Below are positions 10,914 through 21,937 of a stretch of 64,000 nt of DNA, in pieces. The translations under genes were made by a program, and so were the position numbers. The DNA is from Rhinopithecus roxellana (Eukaryota; Chordata; Mammalia; Primates; Cercopithecidae). Positions within the stretch are counted from its first letter, which is position 1. Every line of letters begins with the position of its first letter. The notes below the pieces were generated by a model. The model ran no database searches and was not told the origin of the DNA. It saw only the letters and a list, made by a program, of their open reading frames with translations. Location of the stretch: the NCBI RefSeq assembly GCF_007565055.1, contig NC_044553.1, positions 98,989,858-99,053,857 of the forward strand, in the 5' to 3' direction.

Positions 10914-12844
10914 CCAAACTCTTTTTTTTTTGTTTTGTTTTGTTTTTTTTTTGTTTTGTTTTGTTTTGTTTGTTTGTTTTTTTTTATTATACTTTAAGTT
11001 CTAGGGTACATGTGCATAACGTGCAGGTTTGTTACATATGTATACTTATGCCATGTTGGTGTGCTGCACCCATCAACTCGTCAGCACCCATCAATTCATC
11101 ACTTATATCATGTATAACTCCCCAATGCAATCCCTCCCTCCTCCCCCCTCCCCCCTCCCCATGATAGGCCCCAGTGCGTGATGTTCCCCTTCCCAAGTCC
11201 AAGTGATCTCATTGTTCAGTTCCCACCTATGAGTGAGAACATGCGGTGTTTGGTTTTCTGTTCTTGTGATAGTTTGCTAAGAATGATGGTTTCCAGCTGC
11301 ATCCATGTCCCTACAAAGGACGCAAACTCATCCTTTTTTATGGCTGCGTAGTATTCCATGGTGTATATGTGCCACATTTTCTTAATCCAGTCTGTCACAG
11401 ATGGACATTTGGGTTGATTCCAAGTCTTTGCTATTGTGAATAGTGCTGCAATAAACATACATGTGCATGTGTCTTTGTAGTAGAATAATTTATAATCCTT
11501 TGGGTATATACCCAGTAGTGGGATGGCTGGGTCATATGGTACATCTAGTTCTAGATCCTTGAGGAATTGCCATACTGTTTTCCATAATGGTTGAACTAGT
11601 TTACAATCCCACCAACAGTGTAAAAGTGTTCCTATTTCTCCACATCCTCTCCAACACCTGTTGTTTCCTGACTTCTTAATGATTGCCATTCTAACTGGTG
11701 TGAGATGGTATCTCATTGTGGTTTTGATTTGCATTTCTCTGATGGCGAGTGATGATGAGCATTTTTTCAGGTGTCTGTTGTCACAAGCATTCTTATACAC
11801 TAGTAACAGACAAGCAGAGAGCCAAATCAGGAATGAAATTCCATTCATAATTGCTTCAAAGAGAATAAAATACCTAGGAATCCAGCTTACAAGGGATGTC
11901 AAGGACCTCTTCAAGGAGAACTACAAACCACTGCTCAGTGAAATAAAAGAGGACACAAACAAATGGAAGAACATACCATGCTCATGGATAGGAAGAATCA
12001 ATATCATGAAAATGGCCATACTCCCCAAGGTTATTTATAGATTCAATGCCATCCCCATCAAGCTACCAATGAGTTTCTTCACAGAATTGGAAAAAACTGC
12101 ATTAAAGTTCATATGGAACCAAAAAAGAGCCCGCATTGCCAAGACAATCCTAAGTCAAAAGGACAAAGCTGGAGGCATCACGCTACCTGACTTCAAACTA
12201 TACTACAAGGCTACAGTAACCAAAACAGCATGGTACTGGTACCAAAACAGAGATATAGACCAATGGAACAGAACAGAGTCCTCAGAAATAATACCGCACA
12301 TCTACAGCCATCTGATCTTTGACAAACCTGAGAGAAACAAGAAATGGGGAAAGGATTCCCTATTTAATAAATGGTGCTGGGAAAATTGGCTAGCCATAAG
12401 TAGAAAGCTGAAACTGGATCCTTTCCTTACCCCTTATACGAAGATTAATTCAAGATGGATTAGAGACTTAAATGTTAGACCTAATACCATAAAAACCCTA
12501 GAAGAAAATCTAGGTAGTACCATTCAGGACATAGGCATGGGCAAGGACTTCATGTCTAAAACACCAAAAGCAACGGCAGCAAAAGCAAAAATTGACAAAT
12601 GGGATCTCATTAAACTAAAGAGCTTTTGCACAGCAAAAGAAACTACCATCAGAGTGAACAGGCAACCTACAGAATGGGAGAAAATTTTTGCAACCTACTC
12701 ATCTGACAAAGGGCTAATATCCAGAATCTACAAAGAACTCAAACAAATATACGAGAAAAAAACAAACAACCCCATCAAAAAGTGGGGAAAGGATATGAAC
12801 AGACATTTCTCAAAAGAAGACATTCATACAGCCAAACTCTTTTT
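10914..12844 (-). mobile_element. Young Old World monkey-type L1 with inverted 5' half (twin priming)
   Basis: One L1 insertion in antisense orientation, bounded by TSD copies CCAAACTCTTTTT at 10914-10926 and 12832-12844. From left to right: a poly-T tail expanded to TTTTG repeats (10921-10984); the 3'UTR and last ORF2 codons in antisense (10985-11780); then an upstream ORF2 block in sense (11781-12831). The outer end of the sense block (..ATACAGCC) and the inner end of the antisense block (AACAGACACC..) are adjacent in ORF2 coordinates, so nothing was lost at the inversion. The 3'UTR carries a duplicated 'gagttgatgggtgc' motif. No RT or EN catalytic residues are included, so it cannot be active. 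Confidence 0.95.
11781..12831 (+). pseudogene. Inverted ORF2 segment of the young L1 (post-RT to pre-C-terminal)
   Basis: Uninterrupted ORF2 reading frame of about 350 codons, from the block beginning HKHSYT-like after the RT palm (here ..QAFLYTSNRQAESQIRNE) through YLGIQLTRDVKDLFKEN to NRHFSKEDIHTAK. The 395-codon open frame starting at 11661 is chimeric: its first ~40 codons are antisense L1, so the ATG is accidental. The lack of stop codons reflects youth, not function. Confidence 0.9.
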
Positions 12845-15391
12845 GTAATTTTTGTTATTTCTTCTAAATAAAAAACAGGGTTTGTGCAAAATGTGTGGGT
12901 TTGTCACATAGGTATACGTGTGCCATGGTGGTTTGCCACACCTATTGACCCATCCACTAAGTTCCCTCTCCTTGCCCCCCAACCCCCAACAGGCCCTGGT
13001 GTGTGTTGTTCCCCTTTCTGCATTCATGGTTTCTCATTGTTCAACTCCCACTTATAAGTGAGAACATGCGGTGTTTGCTTTTCTGTTCCTGTGTTAGTTT
13101 GCTGAGGATGATGGCTTCCAGTTTCATCCATGCCCCTGAAAAGGACATGATCTCATTCATTTTTATGGCTACATAGTATTCCATGGCGTATATGTACCAC
13201 ATTTTCTTTATCCAGTCTATCATTGATGGGCATTTGGGTTAGTTCCATGTCTTTGCTATTGTGAATAGTGCTGCAATAAACATACATGTGCATGGGTCTT
13301 TATAGTACAATGATTTATATTCTTTTGAGTGTATACCCAGTAATGGGATTGCTGGGTCAAATGATATTTCTGGTTCTAGATCCTTGAGGCATTTCCATAT
13401 GTCTTCCACAATGATTAAATTAATCTACATCCCCACCAACAGTGTAAAAGCGTTCCTATTTCTCCAAAGCATCACCAGCTTCTATTGTTTCTTGACTTTT
13501 TAATAATCGCCATTCTGCCTGGTATGAGATGGTATCTCATTGTGGTTTTGAGTTGCATTTCTCTGATGATCAGTGATATTGAGCTTTCTTCATATGTTTT
13601 TGGCCGCATAAATATCTTCTTTTGAGAAGTGTCTGTTCATATCCTTTGCCCACTTTTGGATGTGGTTGTTTTTTTCTTGTAAATTTGTTTCAGTTCCTCA
13701 TAAATTCTGGATATTAGATCTTTGTCAGATCTAATGACCAGATCTAATGTCAGATTGCAAAAATTTTCTCCCATTCTGTAGGTTGCCTGTTGCTTGTTAA
13801 CTCTGATGACAGTTTCTTTTGCTGTGCAGAAGCTCTTTAGTTTAATTAGATTCCACTTGTCAATTTTTGCCTTTGTTGCAATTGCTTTTGGCATTTTCAT
13901 CATGAAGTCTTTGCACATGCCTACGTCCTAAATGGTATTGCCTAGGTTTTCTTCCAGGGTTTTTATGATTTTGGGTTTTACATTTAAGTCTTTAATCCAT
14001 CTTGAGCTAAATTTTGTATAACGTATAATGAAGGGGTCTAGTTTCAGTTTTCTCCACATGGCTAGCCAGTTTTCCCAGTACCATTTATTGAATAGGAGAT
14101 CTTTTCTCCTAGTGCTTGTTTTTGTCAGATTTGTAGAAGATCAGATGGTGGTAGATGTGTGGTGTTATATCTGAGGTCTATGCTCTGTTCCATTGGTCTA
14201 TGTATCTGTTTTGGTACCAGTACCATGCTATTTTGATTACTATTGCCTTGTAGCATAGTTTGAAGTCAGGTAGCATGATGCCGCCACCTTTGTTCTTTTC
14301 CCTTACGATTGTCTTGGTTATATGGGATCTTCTTTGGTTGTATATGAAATTTAAAGTAGTTTTTTCTAATTTTTTGAAGAATGACAATGGTAGTTTGATG
14401 AGAATAGCTTTGAATCTATAAATTAGTTTGGGCAGTATGGACATTTTCATGATATTGATTTTTCCTATCCATGAGGATGGAATGTTTTTTCCATTTGCTT
14501 ATGTCCTCACTTAATTCCTTGAGCAGTGGTTTGTAGTTCTCCTTGAAGAAGTCCTTCACATCCCCTATTAGCTGTATTCCTAGGTATTTTATTATCTTTG
14601 TAGCAATTGTGAATGGTAGTTCATTAATAATTTGGCTCTCTGCTTGTCTATTGTTGGTGTAATGTAATGTTTGTGATTTTTGCACATTGATTTCATATCC
14701 TGAGACTTTGCTAAAGTTGTTTATCAGTTTAAGGAGTTTTTGTGCTGAGATGATGGGGTTTTCTAAACATGTAATCATGTTATCTGCAAACAGAGATAAC
14801 TTGATTTCCTCTCTTTCTATTTGAATACCTTTATTTCCTTCTCTTGCCTGACTGCCCTGCCAGAACTTCCAATACTGTGTTGAATAGGAGTGGTGAGAGA
14901 GGGCATCCTTGTCTTCTACCTGTTTTCAAAGGGAATGCTTCCAGCTTTTGCCCATTTAATATGATATTGGCTGTGGGTTTGTCATAAATAGCTCTTATTA
15001 TTTTGAGATATGTTCCATCAATACCTAGTTTATTGTTTTTTAGTATGAAGGATGTTGAATTTTATCAAAGGCCTTTTCTGCATCTATTGAGATAATCATG
15101 TGATTTTTGTCTTTGGTTCTGTTTATGTGATGGATTATTTTTACTGATTTGCATATGTTGAACCAGCCTTGCATCCCAGGGATGAAGCCAACTTGATCGT
15201 GGTGGATAAGTTCTCTGATGTGCTGCTGGATTTGGTTTGTCAGTAATTTATTGAGAATTTTCACATCTATGTTCATCAGGGTTATTGGCCTGAAGTTGTA
15301 ATTTTGTTGTGCCTCTTTCCAGTTTTGGTAATAGGATGATTCTGGCTTCATAAAATGAGTTAGGGAGGAGTCCCTCCTTTTCAGTTGTTAC
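12845..15391 (-). mobile_element. Older L1PA/L1PB, antisense, 5'-truncated in ORF2
   Basis: Antisense L1 from a degraded A-rich 3' end through 3'UTR, ORF2 C-terminus and RT to the fingers region; it ends after TTAGGGAGGAGTCCCTCCTT. Frames are broken many times. The RT motif reads F-A-D-N near 14776-14790, with the second catalytic Asp replaced by Asn. A small local duplication around GTCAGATCTAATG lies at 13728-13752. The right flank carries CATTTCCAAACTCT (15391-15404), a one- or two-mismatch partner of TATATCCAAACTCT at 10909-10922, so this older L1 probably owns the outer TSD pair. Confidence 0.93.
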
Positions 15392-15404
15392 ATTTCCAAA
15401 CTCT

Positions 15405-15699
15405 CTGACCTCCCCCAGCTTCACACTTTAGGTGATAGTAACCAATTAGAAAGTGCAGAAACACAAAATATTGATTTTAATCTTTCCTAAAGTTTTTCTT
15501 CTGAAAGGTGTCCACATGTTTAAAAGAAAGAATTTATATTTATCAACTCATACAAAACATTGTCTTATCTAAAATTACACTCTTGGTAGTGAAGTTAAAT
15601 GTACATTAATATCACCTTAATGCTCAGTCTGTTACTTTTCCATCATCCCAAGCACCACCAACTTTTATTCAGAAAGATAACCCATGTTCAGTCTAGAAT
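15405..15699. other. No gene seen
   Basis: Single-copy-like sequence between the nested L1s and an L2 fragment. Confidence 0.5.
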
Positions 15700-15830
15700 G
15701 TTCTTTCTTCCTTTGTCAGCCTGGCCAGCTGTTGTTCATCCTTCAAGGCCTTGCACAAATGTCAACATGATGCAGCTTGCCTCAAAACCTTCAGGGATAA
15801 AGAATTGCTTCCTCATCTGTATTTCTAAAG
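15700..15830 (+). mobile_element. L2 LINE 3' fragment, sense (weak)
   Basis: CCTGGCCAGCTGTTGTTCAT, then CCTTCAAGG..CAAATGTCAAC and a CTCAAAACCTTCAGGGATAA end follow the order of the L2 3' region ('ctggcaaactcctactcatccttcaagacccagctcaaatgtcacc'). Diverged. Confidence 0.5.
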
Positions 15831-16000
15831 AACAGTATATTTCTTTCCAAGAACACATTTCTTCTACTTTGGAAACAGCCAACACTTAATGTTGTAACTA
15901 TTAACATGAGAGTGTGCTGAATTTTGTAACTTACCATCATTCTGCATTTCCTGTTATACCATAGGAAAGCATAGCATGACAAAATATAACCAAAGATTTT

Positions 16001-16395
16001 AGTTTTCCAGTGCTGTGTAACAAATTACCACAAACTTGGTGGCTTAAAACAACAGTTATTTACACAATAGCTGTAGGTCAGAAATTCAGGCTCAGCATGG
16101 CTGGGCTCTCTCTTGAAGGTCTTGTCAAGCTGTAATCGCATCCCTCATAGGCAGTTCATAGTATAGATGGTTGCTCCTTTAATGTTGGCAGCATCTTCTC
16201 TGTCTATTGTCTCCAACTTTTAGATCTCCTTTCAGAAGCCCATCTATTAGGTGAGGCTCACACAATATAGTCTCCCTTTTGATTAAATCAGCTGATTAGA
16301 GAACTTAATTACAACTGCAAAATTGTTTTTATCACATAACGTAACATAATCATGAGAGTGATATCCCAACCTATCCACAGGAGAGAATAGTGACA
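16001..16395 (-). mobile_element. MLT1-type MaLR LTR, antisense
   Basis: Starts AGTTTTCCAGTGCTGTGTAA, then CAAATTACCACAAACTTGGT, the reverse complement of the MLT1 3' end ('accaagtttgtggtaatttgttacagcag'). Continues through CAGCTGATTAGAGAACTTAA to the upstream part. Compare the sense copy at 60487-61099. Confidence 0.65.
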
Positions 16396-16530
16396 CTGGT
16401 CTGCCCAAGCGAGCATTTTCTCAGTAGTATTATTTAGAATTGCTGTTTTCATGGTGATATTACAAAGAAGAACATTTGTTAGTCAGTTTTAGTATTATTT
16501 TTAAATTATCTAAAGACAATGCACAATCTT

Positions 16531-16840
16531 GACCGAGCGCCATACCTCACGCCTGTGATCCCAGCACTTTGGGAGGCTGAGGCGGGTGGATCATGAGGTC
16601 AGGAGTTCGAGACCAGGCTGGTCAACATAGTGAAACCCCATCTCTACTAAAAGTACAAAAATTAGCCAGGCATGGTGTCAGGAGCCTGTAATCCCAGCTA
16701 CTCAGGGGGCTGAAGCAGAGGAATTGCTTGAAATCGAAAGGTGGAGGTTGCAGTGAGCCAAGATCGCACCCCTGCACCACTCCATCCTAGGAAAAAGAGT
16801 GAAACTCTGTCTCAAAAAAAAAAAAAAAAAAAAAAAAAAA
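16531..16840 (+). mobile_element. AluS, full-length, sense, with TSD
   Basis: Both monomers present, from a mutated GACCGAGCGC start to CTGTCTC and a 27-base A tail. TSD of the form AAAGACAATGCAC at 16512-16524 and 16839-16851. CpGs are heavily decayed and the B box is diverged. Confidence 0.95.
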
Positions 16841-17250
16841 AGACAATGCACCCTCTAATCGCCTGCACTCTGGGTGGACTGCTCTGACTAGTCCCCAGCT
16901 TGGCATACTACCTGTGGTATCAAAAATTTACCTAGTGAGATTATTGATACAGCTTCGGAGATATTTTTTCCCAGGCAAAATATCAAAAGTGCTAACTGGT
17001 TTATTTTATCTGCATATGGAAAATCACATATAGAGAAAGATGAGCTACAGAAAATAGAATTATTTATCTAAATTTAAAAGAAATGTAAGAAACAAGAACT
17101 TGCTTGTTTAAAATACAGACTGTTTATCATACCTGGTCTTTCCAGACAGTGGACTGTTCTCAAAATCAGAAATGGCATCTGGGCAAAGATTCAGAACTCC
17201 TTTGGTAAAATGAATTTCATGTTGAGAAAGCCTTGGAAAGACCCTTTGTT
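16841..17250. other. No gene seen between two Alus
   Basis: Single-copy-like sequence; no supported feature. Confidence 0.5.
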
Positions 17251-17640
17251 AAGGCTGAGGTGGGAAGATTGCTTGAATCCAGGAGTTTGAGACCAGCCTA
17301 TGCAACACAGTGAGACCCTGTCTCTATAAAAAATTAAAAATCTTAGCCAGGTGTGATGGTGTGTGCCTGTGGTCCTAGCTGCTTGGGAGGCTGAGGGGGG
17401 AGGACTGCTTGAGCCTAGGAGGTCAAGACCAGCCTGGGCAACATAGTGAGAACCTATCTCTATAAAAAATTAAGAATCTTAGCCAGGCATGGTGATGTGT
17501 GCCTGTGTTCCTAGCTTCTCAGAAAGCTGACACGGGAGGATTACTTGAGCCCAGGAGGTGGAGACTGCAGTAGGCTATGATTGTGCTACTGTACTCCTGC
17601 CTGGGTGACAGAGAGAGACTTTGTCTCACATAAAGGAAGG
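17251..17640 (+). mobile_element. Three-monomer (trimeric) AluJ, 5'-truncated
   Basis: The element lacks the first ~35 bases but has three monomer repeats in phase: the GGCTGAGG block recurs at 17253, 17389 and (mutated) 17525, an exact 136-bp spacing. The middle unit is hybrid: it opens like a right arm (AGCCAGGTGTGATGGTGTGT) and closes like a left arm (GACCAGCCTGGGCAACATAG). The A-rich linker TATAAAAAATTAA appears twice. A normal Alu has two monomers, so one unit was gained by unequal pairing. Tail leads into a GGAGA microsatellite. Confidence 0.9.
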
Positions 17641-17709
17641 AAAAAAAAGGAAAGGAGAGGAGAGGAGAGGAGAGGAGAGGAGAGGAGAGGGGAGAGGGGA
17701 GAGAGGAAG
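17641..17709 (+). repeat. (GGAGA)n / purine microsatellite from the Alu tail
   Basis: A run of AGGAG units followed by GGGGAGA variants directly after the AluJ A-rich tail. Confidence 0.93.
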
Positions 17710-18039
17710 CTGGTTGGTTGATTTAAGGCAGCTCCTTGTAGACCATCTCAACTAGAAAAAGAAAATGACCTCTAAGAATATCAAAGGCATGGCTCCTAGA
17801 CCCTCACAGCTAGATAAAATGTTTTCTAAATTTCTTAAGGGGGCTTCTTAGATTTTCTTGACTAAGAATAAAGGTCTACCACAGCAGACTCACAGGTGAC
17901 TGAGGTAGAGAAGGGATTGTGTCAGAATGAAATGTAGGTTTGAGTCTAGTCTACTGTAGTGGATTTACAATTTGATACATAAGAACAAACAAAACTAATA
18001 AGTGAAACAATTTGTACTTAAAGGAACTGAGAGTAAAAC
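17710..18039. other. No gene seen
   Basis: No supported feature; possibly diverged upstream MaLR internal sequence. Confidence 0.4.
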
Positions 18040-18593
18040 AAAGATGTTTCAGGTCCCTCCAATTTCTATGGAAAGGAAACAGACTGTGAAACCTGCTCAG
18101 CTGTGAACATTGGCATTTCTTGTGGAAAATAATAATTCAGTCTGGAACCAAAACCCCAGTGGATAGAGCCAAGCTCTGAAGTAAGCAAATCCCAGAAATA
18201 GAACTGATCCCTAGTCAGCACACATTTCCTTCACCCAAAGCAGGGTGAATTACCACCTGAGCCCAACTGGATTTCAGAATTGCTATGGAACAAGGACTCC
18301 TATATTCCTTCTATTTTACAGTTTTAATGGACATGTCTATGGCACTAATCATGTCCCACCATTCAATGCTGAGTGTGTGGGAAGCAGATACATTGTCTCT
18401 GAATTTACAGCTTCTTATTTGAGGAGTCTCTTTCACATCTGGACCTGATTTAGATCATGAAATTCTATATTTAAGTCTGATCCCAATGACATAATGAGAT
18501 GAAACTTTGGGAGTCTTGGGAGGGTCTCAGTATATTTTGTACTTGGATGTGAAGAAAATCATTGGAATCCACAGAGGGGTGCTGTGGAAGTTA
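18040..18593 (+). mobile_element. MLT1-type internal region (3' part), sense
   Basis: Shows the MaLR internal pattern ahead of a 3' LTR: CCCAACTGGATTTCAGAATT, GGACATGTCTATGGCACTAA, ATCTGGACCTGATTTAGATC, then GAGATGAAACTTTGGGAGTC and a GTATATTTTGTACTTGG block. Non-coding and diverged; MaLR internals have no intact genes in primates. Confidence 0.55.
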
Positions 18594-19070
18594 CTCTCCT
18601 AAGATGCCCATCCTCTGCCCCACCAATGAACACCTCCTGGCATATACTTTGCAATGTGGTGGACACCTCCCACATTGAATCTTAGCTGATGTATCTTCAG
18701 TAGATTAAGGCAGAAATTACACTTCATGATTTTCAAGACTAGATATAAAAACCTTGCAGCTTCAGTGTAGATGTCTTAGAATGCTTATCATTAGGACGCC
18801 CAATTTAAAAATCCCAATGCCATGCTGTGAGAATATGAAATGCAAGCCACATAGAAAGGCCAAGTGCAGGTGTTCTTGTAAACAGTCCCTATTGGGTTCC
18901 CAGGCAACTGATAGCATCATCTGCCAGCCATGTAAACGAACTGTCAGTAAAGCTCAACAGATGCAGCCCCAGTCAAGAGCTGACTGACACCAAATGAAAG
19001 AACCAAAGCAAGCATTAACATCTGATCAGAGTCAACCCACAGAATCTGAATAATAAAGTGTCATTTTAAG
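18594..19070 (+). mobile_element. MLT1-type MaLR LTR, sense
   Basis: Follows the internal region directly. Recognisable blocks: ATTAAGGCAGAAATTACACT (consensus 'aatgtggcagaagtgacgct'), AAAAACCTTGCAGCTTCAGT, GCCATGCTGTGAGAATATGA, GCCACATAGAAAGGCCAAGT, and the end ..AATAAAGTGTCATTTTAAGC. The AATAAA at 19051-19056 would be the LTR polyadenylation signal. Confidence 0.65.
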
Positions 19071-20544
19071 CCAGAGGACAGCACAATTTTTTTCTTTAAA
19101 GGACTAGAAAATAAATATTTTCATCATTACAAACTATATAAAATCTCTGTCACATATTCTTTGCTTTTTTAATTAAAAATTTTAAAAACTAAAAAGATCA
19201 CAGGATACACAAAAACAGGACACAAACTAGATATGGCACATCAGCTATAATTTGTGGATCCCCATTTTAATCCACTAATATAGAGTGTTTGGTTACTCAG
19301 CAAAAGATAAAATCATATGAAATAGTGTGCCAAAGAAATAGCACAGCACATATGTTTTTCCACAGCATCAGCTCCTGGGAAGTAGATATAATGTCTTAAA
19401 TATCTATGCAATCCCATTGACTGGAGCAGAATGACTATTCTATAAACATTTGTTACCTACAATTCCTTTTAGTTATTAAATATGATTCAGTTATATTTTA
19501 GAATCTTTTTAAAATATTTTCAAAGATATTCTTTAAAATATTATATTCATAAAAAGTTCTTATGGAATATATGTGTAATATTTATAGAAATCGATAAAAA
19601 ATGTTCTGCTACTGGGATTATTACCTATATGTTGATTGGGAGTATATTTGAATACACCCTAAAGAGGAAAAAGGCATATTTTAAACTAATATTTAGATTT
19701 TTCTCACTCTGCTTTATTCACTTAAGTATTGATTGACTGCAAAAACATTATAACTAAGCCATTATACTTGGTCAGACATTATTTGATGTAAGACCCCAAT
19801 GTTATGTAAAATGACATAATAGTCAAACTAATTAAAATTTCTGGATAAACGTAGAATAAGTTCTCACATGAAATTAAAGGCCGGTGCATAACAAATAATT
19901 GTAAAAAGAAAAACAAATAATTTTATTTGTAAATCCTAATGTCCTAAAGTAAATTGAGATAGAATTTTATAAGAAACTGATTTCAACAGCAATATTTTTC
20001 ATAGTGAGGCTAATGCTAACAAAATATTTAACATAAAATATGCATTTATTTCCCAATGCATGATTTAACAGTTAATTTCAACACATCCTACCCAGAGGAA
20101 CTTTGGAGCTCTGAACTGTTACTTATGGAACTTCTTTCTAGAAATCAATTATTGCTGTTTGTTATTGATTGAAAATGACTCATGAATGGCATTTATTTTC
20201 ACAGGTGAACTATGATATTGCTAACACTCTTTTCACACTAATCAGTGTTGTCCTTAATAATAACTTCAAGAACTATTCTATTCTGCATGCTTTACTGTCA
20301 AACTTAAGTAGGTTTTTCCAGCAATGGCCACCTCAATTACTTTAAATTAAAAAAGCATTTTATGTATTTTTGCTCTTCTAAGAATTTGGGATAGCCCTAG
20401 AATAAGAAACCATAGAAAGATTTGGGAAGATATTTTTATGTTTTCATTCTTAGTGCCTGCTGTAATCTTCAGTGACACCTTTGAAAGTAAAAGAGAATAC
20501 TATTAATAATTATGTCAGGACAAGAGATGGAAGTTGGCCAAAGG
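19071..20544. other. No gene seen; AT-rich
   Basis: No repeat family or coding frame with support. An 84-codon frame at 19482-19736 has no recognisable domain. Confidence 0.5.
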
Positions 20545-20662
20545 ACAGGGAGGAATAAAGGGAGAAAGGGAGGAGGGAGAGGGAAAGAAAGGAAGAACAG
20601 AAAGAAGGAAAGGAGGGTGGGAGGGAAAATGGGGGGAGGAGTGAGAGAGGGAAAAAGAAGAT
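20545..20662 (+). repeat. Purine-only tract (GGGA/GAAA-rich)
   Basis: About 118 bases almost free of pyrimidines on the + strand, with GGGAGG and GAAAG motifs and no fixed period. Low-complexity rather than a gene. Confidence 0.9.
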
Positions 20663-20729
20663 ACCTAGATTAGAAAAGAAGAAATAAAGCTGTCTTTATT
20701 AGCAGCTAACGTAATTCTTACAGAAAATC

Positions 20730-21848
20730 CTAAGGAACTAACAGACCCCCACACACAACCAAAACTTATAATTGAGTTCAGCAATGTCTCAGGATGAAAA
20801 ATTCATACACAAAAATCAGTCATCTTTCAACTTACTAGCAAAAATTAGGTAGAAAATGAGATTAACAAAACAATTATATCCATAATGGTATCAAGAAGAA
20901 TAAAATATTTAGGAAAATAACAAAAAAGAATGTAAGACTTGAACATTCAAAGAAGCAAAAAAAAAAAAAAAAAAAAAACACTGCAGTAAGAAAGTAGAGA
21001 CCTAAGTAACTAAAGAGACATTCCACTGTCATGTGTTGAATGACTCCAATTTTTATCTAGCAATTCTCCTCCAAAACAATCTATTGATTCATCACAATCT
21101 GACAGGAATTTTTTTTGCAGAATATGATAAAGCTATTAAGAAAAAAAGACAAAATAACAGCAAACAAACAAAAGTTGATGAGAATGTGAAGAAATTTCAA
21201 CCTTTATACATTGTTGGTAGGAATGTAAAATGGTACAGCTACTTTGGAAAACAGTTTGGCAATTTCTAAAAAATCTACACATAAACTTTCCATATGACTC
21301 AGCAATTCTTCCCCTAGGTATCTACCCAAAGGAAACTAAAACATGTCCATGCCAAAATTGTATACAAATATTCATGGCAGAGTTACTCATGTGAACCAAA
21401 AACTAGAAATAACTTTATGTCCAACAACTGTGAATGTATAAACAAAATATTATATTTCCACACAATGGAATATTATTCTGCAATAAAAAGGAGCAAACCA
21501 GCAAAATATAAATACATGCTACCACATGGATGAACTTCAAAAATACTATACTAATGGAAGGAATTTAAATACAGACAACTATATATTATATGGTTTCATC
21601 TTTATGAAACGTCCAAAAAGAGGCAAATCTAGTAAAAAGCAGATTAAGGTTACTTAAGGCTGAGAATGAAAGCAGGCATTAACTGCAAACTGGATGACAG
21701 AATTTGGAGGCTGACAGACATGTTATATAATTTGCATGTGATGATGGTTGCATAATTCTATAAACTTACTAAAAATCATTAAATTGAACAAGTAAAATGC
21801 ATGAATTTTATGGTGTATAAATTAGTTGTCTCAATAAATAAGTCAAAA
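20730..21848 (+). mobile_element. L1M (old LINE-1) ORF2 pieces and 3' end, sense
   Basis: First part matches the post-RT region (GAAAATCCTAAGGAACTAAC .. GAGTTCAGCAATGTCTCAGG .. ACAAAAATCAGTCATCTTTC). After an A-run at 20961-20978 and a gap it resumes at the C-terminal region (TGTTGGTAGGAATGTAAAAT .. TACCCAAAGGAAACTAAAAC .. CACAATGGAATATTATTCTG). It then runs through the L1M 3'UTR (ATGATGGTTGCATAATTCTA, AAATTGAACAAGTAAAATGC). Many stops and an internal deletion. Confidence 0.85.
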
Positions 21849-21937
21849 CATACTAAACATCCATATTTTAATTTTACCAATATGGTAAAATGGTGAATTC
21901 CTTCATTTCAGTCCAAGAAGGAAAAAAAAGCTTTAAT

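Noticed and set aside
12845..15391. Fourth inverted L1
   Set aside because: The whole stretch is antisense L1 in consistent order; no strand switch found.
15700..15830. Exon similarity suggested by a moderately balanced frame at 15599-15889
   Set aside because: The region is better explained by an L2 3' fragment.
17251..17640. 7SL RNA or BC200-like functional small RNA gene
   Set aside because: 5'-truncated, lacks the Pol III box A region, has three Alu-type monomers with CpG decay; a dead Alu fits better.
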